Source: Desulfobacteraceae bacterium (lineage in GTDB: Bacteria; Desulfobacterota; DSM-4660; Desulfatiglandales; HGW-15). Taken from it: DNA of 10,968 bases. Numbering within the stretch: the stretch's first letter is position 1; the number at the start of each line of letters is the position of its first letter. The notes under the pieces are model-generated. The model did no database searches. It had not been told where the DNA came from and was given only the letters and a program-made list of their open reading frames with translations. Of the stretch, positions 6,404 through 10,968 are shown piece by piece. The DNA is taken from assembly GCA_003819975.1 (NCBI GenBank), contig RPPU01000093.1:1-10968 (forward strand), written 5' to 3'. The position numbers and the translations under genes were made by a program.

Positions 6404-7585
6404 ATGATTAAATGGGGCTTGACTCAGCGTTTAATCGGCGGGTTTATTCTGGTGGCCGTGCTTGTTCTTATTGTGGGTTTTTTAGGTTGGTACGGCATTT
6501 CCCAAGCCACCCCGGCTTCACAAATCAGCCCAAATGAACTGCGGGGAATGCAAATAAATAAAACGATTATTATGAGCGGGGCTTTGATCGGTTTTGCCAT
6601 TGCCGTTGTCTTCGGTGTGATGCTCAGCCGTTCCATAACGAAATCCGCCACGCGCATTATTAAGGATTTACGGGAAAGCGCCGAACAAGTGGCTCATGTG
6701 GCTGAAATGGTTTCCACGTTCAGTCAATCTCTTTCGGAAAGTTCTTCCAAAGAAGAGACGATTGTGGAAGAGAACGTTCTGGAATTGCACAATATGTCCG
6801 GAATGATGCAGCAGAGCATCGACCTGACCAAAGGAGCGGAAGAATTGATGAACCAGAATATTGAAAAATCGGCCGAATCGCTCGCCGCCATTGTGGAGCT
6901 GACCCGCAATATGTCGCAGATTGAGGCAGACAGCGACGAGATCAGCCAGATCATCAAGAACATCGATGAAATCGCTTTTCAGACTAATTTGTTGGCGCTG
7001 AACGCGGCCGTGGAAGCGGCCCGGGCCGGCGCAGCCGGCGCCGGTTTTGCGGTGGTGGCGGAACAAGTCAAAAGTCTGGCCATGCGCACGACCAAGGCGG
7101 CCAAAAACACCCAAGGCCTTCTGCTCAGTACCATGGACCGGGTCAGTCAGGCGGCCACATCCATAAAAGGCATTAATAATAATTTTGAAGGTATTGTGGA
7201 GACCGCGACGACCATGGGCGAAAAAATTATGGCCGTGACCACGGCCAATAAGCATCAAGCCAGCGGTATTGAACAAAGCAGCAAAGCGGCCGGCGAAATC
7301 AAGGCGATCACCCGGCAAGTTGCGGCCAGCGCCGAGGAATCGGCCGCCACTTCGGTTGAATTGGCTGCCCAGGCCGAAACCATGCGGGGATTTGTGGGCG
7401 AATTGGTCAACCTGGTAAAGGGCGGAGCCCAAGAAAATAAAAGCCGCATCAAAAATCGCAGCGCGTTCGCCAAACCGGAACGATCGCCGACCATGCCGAA
7501 GGCAATGGATACCGCCGGGTTATTGGAGTTAAAAAATACTGAGCCGCTTAAAAACGCAGATAATGAAGGATTTACGGATTTCTGA
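6404..7585 (+). CDS. Methyl-accepting chemotaxis protein lacking a periplasmic sensor domain
   Basis: The 393-residue protein has two membrane helices (about 9-30 and 54-74) separated by only some 23 residues, so there is no room for a periplasmic ligand-binding domain. A long cytoplasmic coiled coil follows. It carries the CheA/CheW-contacting hairpin tip [23 protein letters not shown] (split at 187-209), then [19 protein letters not shown]. The usual Glu after ARAG is Ala here. Before the tip, Gln/Glu-rich segments and after it [18 protein letters not shown] (325-342) offer methylation-type sites. The C-terminal 50 residues are charged and disordered-looking, with no NWETF-like CheR tether. 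It heads a co-oriented set: its TGA overlaps the next ATG by one base. Sensing may occur in the membrane, in the cytoplasm or through a partner. No che genes are in the window. Confidence 0.92.
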   Translation: MIKWGLTQRLIGGFILVAVLVLIVGFLGWYGISQATPASQISPNELRGMQINKTIIMSGALIGFAIAVVFGVMLSRSITKSATRIIKDLRESAEQVAHVAEMVSTFSQSLSESSSKEETIVEENVLELHNMSGMMQQSIDLTKGAEELMNQNIEKSAESLAAIVELTRNMSQIEADSDEISQIIKNIDEIAFQTNLLALNAAVEAARAGAAGAGFAVVAEQVKSLAMRTTKAAKNTQGLLLSTMDRVSQAATSIKGINNNFEGIVETATTMGEKIMAVTTANKHQASGIEQSSKAAGEIKAITRQVAASAEESAATSVELAAQAETMRGFVGELVNLVKGGAQENKSRIKNRSAFAKPERSPTMPKAMDTAGLLELKNTEPLKNADNEGFTDF

Positions 7586-9297
7586 TGAACCGATCATCCG
7601 CAGCCATGCCCAAGCAAGATTCTGAAACCAATCCTTTATTAAGAAAAGAAAAGGAGAGCATACGTCCTTGGCTTCCGATCTTATTGGCGGAAGATGACCC
7701 GATTTCCCGAATGATGATGAAAAAAGCTTTGAATAATGAAGGCTATGAAGTCACGTCGGCTGAAAACGGGTACCAGGCGTTAAAAATTTTCAACCAGCAG
7801 GAATTTCCGATTATTATTACGGATTGGATCATGCCTGAAATGGACGGGTTGGAACTATGCCGATCCATTCGTTCCATGACGACCACCGGGTATGTGTTTA
7901 TCATGATTTTAACCACCAATGACGCCAAAGAGGATATTGCCATCGGTTTGGATGCCGGCGCCGACGATTATCTGACCAAACCGTTTCATCCCTTGGAATT
8001 ATTCGCCCGGTTAAAAGCCGGCAGCCGGATCATTGCTTTGGAACGATCCCTCCGGGAATCCAATACCCGGCAAAAGAATCATATTCAATTTATCGAGTCG
8101 TTGATCAATACCATGCCGAGCCCGGTATTTTATAAAGACAAGCAGGGCCTTTATCTCGGTTATAACAAGGCATGTCAGGAACAGATCTTGGGTGTACCGG
8201 CGGAAGCACTCATCGGCCGGGAATGGTCCAAACTGAAAGACGACCATTTGACTGAAGTGGCCGAGGTTTTCGACGCCGAAGACGAGGGATTGATAAAAAA
8301 TTCCGGTCGTAAGACCTATGAGGCCCGGATCAAATGCATGGACGGCCGCAAACATGAGTTTTTATTTCATAAGGCGACGTTTAGCGATGTCTCCGGACAA
8401 GCAGCCGGTATCGTCGGAGTGCTGCTGGATCTGACCGAAAAGAATGAATTGTTGCGCAGACAACTTCTGAATATCAACCTGGCCAGGGGTATTTTAAAGC
8501 AAGTCAACGGAGCCGTCCCGCGGAAAATAGCCGCGGCAGCGGGAATATTTTTTGAAGCGACCGTCCTCGCGGCTCCCTGCCATGCTGAAGGCGGCGATCA
8601 CTTTTTCATTAAGCGTTTGGGCGAAACAAGCACGGGGCAAGGAGCCAAAACCGTCATCAGTCTGAAGGACCAATCCGGCCATGAAGTCGGTTGCATTCTA
8701 AGAAGCATCATCACGGACCTGTTGCATCATGACGTGTTAGACCGGAATCCGGCGATCGAAATTTCGGAAAGCATGATCCGGTTGAACCGTGCGCTTTGTG
8801 GGTCCGGCCTTTTCAGCGCCGATGATTTTGTTACGGCCATTACGGTTGAGATCGACCACCGCACTCTGAAACTCAAATATGCTTCCGCGGGTCATCCGGC
8901 TTTCTTAATTACCCGAAGTGACCAAGTGTTTTTTTTGCCCGATACATCCGATCTGCAGGGTCCACCGCTGGGCATATTGGAAAATGCCGCGTTTACGGAA
9001 GGGGAATATCAACTAAAAGCAGGCGACAAACTTATTTTTTATACGGACGGCTTGACTGAAATGCCTCAAAAAAATAAAGATAAAATACTGTCCGTGCAAG
9101 ACCTGCAAAAGCGAATCCGTAAAATCATTGTAAAGTCGATGGAGTTAAGCGCGGCGACGATCGGCAGCCGTCTTCTGAAAAGTGTGGCCAAATTGAGCGG
9201 AGAAACCGTGATAGCGGAGGAAGACGGCAAAAAATCCACAAACAGTTCCGCGGATGACGTAACCATTATATGCGTCGATATTTTAAAAACAAAATAA
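7585..9297 (+). CDS. REC-PAS-PP2C (SpoIIE/RsbU-like) serine phosphatase
   Basis: This 570-residue cytoplasmic regulator has three domains. The receiver (about 30-148) has D37/D38, phospho-acceptor D80 in IITDWIMPEMDG, T110 and K132 in TKPF. A PAS domain (about 165-287) contains NTMPSPVFYKDKQGLYLGYN and ends in LLDLTEKNEL. The PP2C/SpoIIE domain (about 320-567) keeps the metal-site acids D338 (GGD), D362 (KDQSGH), D488 (FYTDGLTE) and D558 (SADDVT). It departs from the usual GGDFYD, reading GGDHFF. Relatives such as RsbU and HsbR dephosphorylate a STAS-domain antagonist, and a STAS protein is encoded next. The start overlaps the receptor stop (TGATG) and has no good ribosome site close by, suggesting translational coupling. 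Phosphorylation of D80, perhaps by a CheA working with the receptor, may set its activity; this is inferred. Confidence 0.92.
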   Translation: MNRSSAAMPKQDSETNPLLRKEKESIRPWLPILLAEDDPISRMMMKKALNNEGYEVTSAENGYQALKIFNQQEFPIIITDWIMPEMDGLELCRSIRSMTTTGYVFIMILTTNDAKEDIAIGLDAGADDYLTKPFHPLELFARLKAGSRIIALERSLRESNTRQKNHIQFIESLINTMPSPVFYKDKQGLYLGYNKACQEQILGVPAEALIGREWSKLKDDHLTEVAEVFDAEDEGLIKNSGRKTYEARIKCMDGRKHEFLFHKATFSDVSGQAAGIVGVLLDLTEKNELLRRQLLNINLARGILKQVNGAVPRKIAAAAGIFFEATVLAAPCHAEGGDHFFIKRLGETSTGQGAKTVISLKDQSGHEVGCILRSIITDLLHHDVLDRNPAIEISESMIRLNRALCGSGLFSADDFVTAITVEIDHRTLKLKYASAGHPAFLITRSDQVFFLPDTSDLQGPPLGILENAAFTEGEYQLKAGDKLIFYTDGLTEMPQKNKDKILSVQDLQKRIRKIIVKSMELSAATIGSRLLKSVAKLSGETVIAEEDGKKSTNSSADDVTIICVDILKTK

Positions 9298-9374
9298 CCG
9301 GATTAAAAAGCCGATTTTTTCGTTGGTTGTCAAGCGAAAGGTCATCCAATGGAGTAAAATGCTAACCCCCTATG

Positions 9375-9380
9375 AAGGAG
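9375..9380 (+). promoter_or_regulatory. Ribosome binding site that sets the STAS start at 9390
   Basis: AAGGAG stands nine bases before ATG 9390. It would lie inside the coding region if translation began at the upstream in-frame ATG 9372, which itself follows only CCCCCT. The later ATG is therefore preferred. Confidence 0.75.
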
Positions 9381-9389
9381 TCAAAAGCC

Positions 9390-9698
9390 ATGGAAATCAC
9401 CATGACCCGCGAAAACGAACGTGTTCATATCAAAATCATGGGAGACATCGATGAAACCGGCGCTGAAGATCTCAAAAGATGTTTTCTGGGCTTGGACACG
9501 ATTGCGATTAAAGAAGCGGTACTTGATTTTAAAATGGTCCATTATATCGGGAGCGCCGGCATCGGTAAGTTGCTTTTACTGTACAAAGATCTCGCCATTC
9601 ATGGCGGGAAAATCACAATTGAACATGTTTCCAAGCAGGTTTATGATATGCTTAAAGTCGTAAAGCTGGATAGTATTTTTAACATTAAACAGGCCTGA
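9390..9698 (+). CDS. STAS-domain anti-anti-sigma-type protein
   Basis: This 102-residue protein consists of one STAS domain, the size of SpoIIAA/RsbV antagonists. It begins MEITMTRENERVHIKIMGDID, with the usual G-x-(L/I)-D turn, and carries the phosphorylation loop HYIGSAGIGKLL (51-62). The family motif D-S-(S/T)-G appears as G-S-A-G: the first Ser (S55) is kept, the Asp is Gly and the second hydroxyl residue is Ala. This resembles the common ISSAG variant, whose first Ser is thought to be the phosphorylated one. It lies 92 bases after the phosphatase and four bases before the kinase-like gene, a classical partner-switch order. I infer that the kinase phosphorylates S55 and the PP2C protein dephosphorylates it. 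Confidence 0.9.
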   Translation: MEITMTRENERVHIKIMGDIDETGAEDLKRCFLGLDTIAIKEAVLDFKMVHYIGSAGIGKLLLLYKDLAIHGGKITIEHVSKQVYDMLKVVKLDSIFNIKQA

Positions 9699-9702
9699 AT
9701 CG

Positions 9703-10656
9703 ATGAGCATTCTTAAAACCATCCATCTGCATTGCCGATCGCAGAACGTAAAAGATCGATTGCAACTCCTGTTGGAGCAGATCATCGCGTCCCATCAATT
9801 GCCTTTTAAATTTGAAGTCCTGACCTCATTCGATCCAAATCGGAAAATGGACTTGATTATTTTTGAAACCAACGCGGAATGGGTTGCGTCCAATGGTCTT
9901 CGCGAATTGGAAGAAATTTTAGAGTGTTCCAAGTCCAATATCGTTTTGGTTTGTTCTCCAAAATTCGATTACCTTGAATTGGCGAAGCGATACGGGATCG
10001 GTAATGTTATTTTAAGCGATCATTTGAACCCGAACAGCCTTCGCGCAATCTTGGCCCGTTTATTGGGTGACGAATTTTTCGGTTTTAAGCCGTTTTTTAC
10101 CAAAGGGTATAATCTTTTTTATCAAGAATTTATTTTCTGCGGCCGCTATCCCCTGGCTTCTTTTCCAAAGGAATATTTTCAGGAATTTGCCGGAAGCTTG
10201 AGTGAAGAAGAAAAATATTATTTTTACACCAATATCAATGAACTCTTAATCAATGCTTTTAGTTTTGGGGTTTACGGCATCCAAGCGGAGGAACGCGATC
10301 GGAATCAAGCCACCGTGCCGGATGAGATCTTTATTTCCAAAGAAAAAGAGATCAAGGTCCTTATCGCTAGAGACCATGAGAAATACGGCATCAGCATTAT
10401 GGATCGCAGCGGCTCCCTGACTCTGGAACGGGTTTTGGAAAAGATCCATCGTCATACGCCTTTGGAAGAAAAAACCATTCCCAAGGGCATAACCGATTTA
10501 AGCGGCCGCGGGCTTTTTATGATCAGCAGGCAAAGTCGTTTAATTGTCAATATTCTTAAAAGCGTACGGACGGAAGTTATAATTTTAAGATACAACGATC
10601 CGACGCTGAATGCCTATCAATCGCTGATCATCAACGAAAAAAATTCCGCTGACTAA
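9703..10656 (+). CDS. Degenerate receiver fused to RsbW/SpoIIAB-like ATPase (anti-sigma/serine kinase type)
   Basis: This 317-residue protein has two parts. Residues 1 to about 122 look like a CheY fold without its catalytic set. The first-strand acidic pair is replaced (HLHCRS), the phospho-acceptor position in DLIIFE (50-55) is Glu, and the Lys position near ILSDHLNP is not Lys. Residues about 135-300 are a GHKL ATPase of the RsbW type, with N-box ELLINAF (E180, N184), G1 box DRSG (234-237) and G2 box SGRGLFMI (267-274). There is no dimerisation/His box, so it should be a Ser/Thr kinase and not a histidine kinase. It follows the STAS gene by four bases with only a weak ribosome site, implying coupled expression. 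By family logic it would bind and phosphorylate the STAS protein and hold an unknown target. The fused pseudo-receiver is unusual. Confidence 0.85.
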   Translation: MSILKTIHLHCRSQNVKDRLQLLLEQIIASHQLPFKFEVLTSFDPNRKMDLIIFETNAEWVASNGLRELEEILECSKSNIVLVCSPKFDYLELAKRYGIGNVILSDHLNPNSLRAILARLLGDEFFGFKPFFTKGYNLFYQEFIFCGRYPLASFPKEYFQEFAGSLSEEEKYYFYTNINELLINAFSFGVYGIQAEERDRNQATVPDEIFISKEKEIKVLIARDHEKYGISIMDRSGSLTLERVLEKIHRHTPLEEKTIPKGITDLSGRGLFMISRQSRLIVNILKSVRTEVIILRYNDPTLNAYQSLIINEKNSAD

Positions 10657-10703
10657 AAGCATATAAGATATTAAGATAACGTTAGGTGGGCGACGGAATA
10701 GAA

Positions 10704-10968
10704 ATGCCTAAGCAAACAGAGCCATTACAGTCCGGTCCAATCCCGTACAGCCAAGGCGCGCAACTCGCAGAACTGTCTCTGAGGTTGCAAGAAGAGATCG
10801 TAAAACGCGAGCGTGCCGAAAGCATTTCCCGGGCGATTTTCGATATTGCCGCCAATGTCAATCAGGTCGCCAACTTGGACGAGCTCTATCGCTGCATTCA
10901 TCGCTCCTTGTCGCATATCATTGATGCCACCAATTTTTTTATCGCTCTTTACGATAAAAATAAAGACA
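10704..10968 (+). CDS. GAF-domain sensor protein, probably a histidine kinase or phosphatase (3' part missing)
   Basis: Eighty-eight codons are visible before the window ends. A polar N terminus leads into a helix (LAELSLRLQEEIVKRERAES, about 21-40). The beginning of a GAF domain follows, seen in NLDELYRCIHRSL and IIDATNFFIALYDKNKD. This opening, with a short coiled linker before NLDELY, is common at the front of GAF sensor kinases and similar signalling proteins in sulfate reducers and relatives. The output domain is outside the window. It lies 47 bases after the kinase-like gene on the same strand, so it probably belongs to the same signalling operon. The ribosome site is poor: AGGTGGG is 13 bases before the ATG. 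Confidence 0.75.
   Translation, partial: MPKQTEPLQSGPIPYSQGAQLAELSLRLQEEIVKRERAESISRAIFDIAANVNQVANLDELYRCIHRSLSHIIDATNFFIALYDKNKD

Noticed and set aside
6668..7432. A 254-codon frame antisense to the chemoreceptor gene
   Set aside because: The plus-strand frame is a clear chemoreceptor with its diagnostic hairpin; the antisense translation is Phe/His/Gly-rich, typical of a shadow frame.
7585..10656. A complete sigma-factor operon like rsbVWX-sigB
   Set aside because: Phosphatase, antagonist and kinase types are present but no sigma-factor gene follows; the next gene begins with a GAF domain.

Overview
The window is bacterial and has moderate GC, with strong AGGAG-type ribosome binding sites. 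Genes sit on both strands. The mix is signalling-heavy: a methyl-accepting chemoreceptor behind a sigma-54-like promoter, receiver domains, a PP2C/STAS/kinase partner-switch set and a GAF sensor protein. Together with a GcvT-SHMT fusion, this would suit a Desulfobacterota-like (former Deltaproteobacteria) or related environmental lineage. That placement is an impression from gene content and protein style. No rRNA, tRNA, insertion sequence, phage gene or CRISPR array is visible.

Left part (1-2420). A large minus-strand gene runs off the left edge. It encodes a glycine-cleavage T-protein fused to a serine hydroxymethyltransferase-like domain, so both enzymes of methylene-tetrahydrofolate exchange between glycine and serine lie in one chain. 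It has a near-consensus sigma-70 promoter and a leader of about 220 nt with extended base-pairing potential. The leader does not look like a known glycine riboswitch.

Middle part (2420-6127). This holds a stand-alone receiver-domain regulator with an unrecognised helical tail, a possibly decayed short ORF and terminator-like hairpins, a cysteine hydrolase of the isochorismatase/nicotinamidase superfamily, an orphan DUF47 (PhoU-like) protein, and, convergent to it, a full-length kynureninase. These look like independent metabolic units.

Right part (6230-10968). This looks like one plus-strand signalling locus. A sigma-54-type promoter precedes a chemoreceptor with almost no extracytoplasmic sensor. 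The receptor stop codon overlaps the start of a REC-PAS-PP2C phosphatase. Next come a STAS anti-anti-sigma-type protein and an RsbW/SpoIIAB-like ATPase carrying an N-terminal degenerate receiver. A GAF-domain sensor protein is cut by the right edge. I infer a partner-switching system: the kinase phosphorylates the STAS protein, the phosphatase removes the phosphate under control of its receiver and PAS domains, and the receptor in the same transcript may feed in through a CheA-type kinase. No sigma factor or other output target is in the window, so what the switch controls is unknown.
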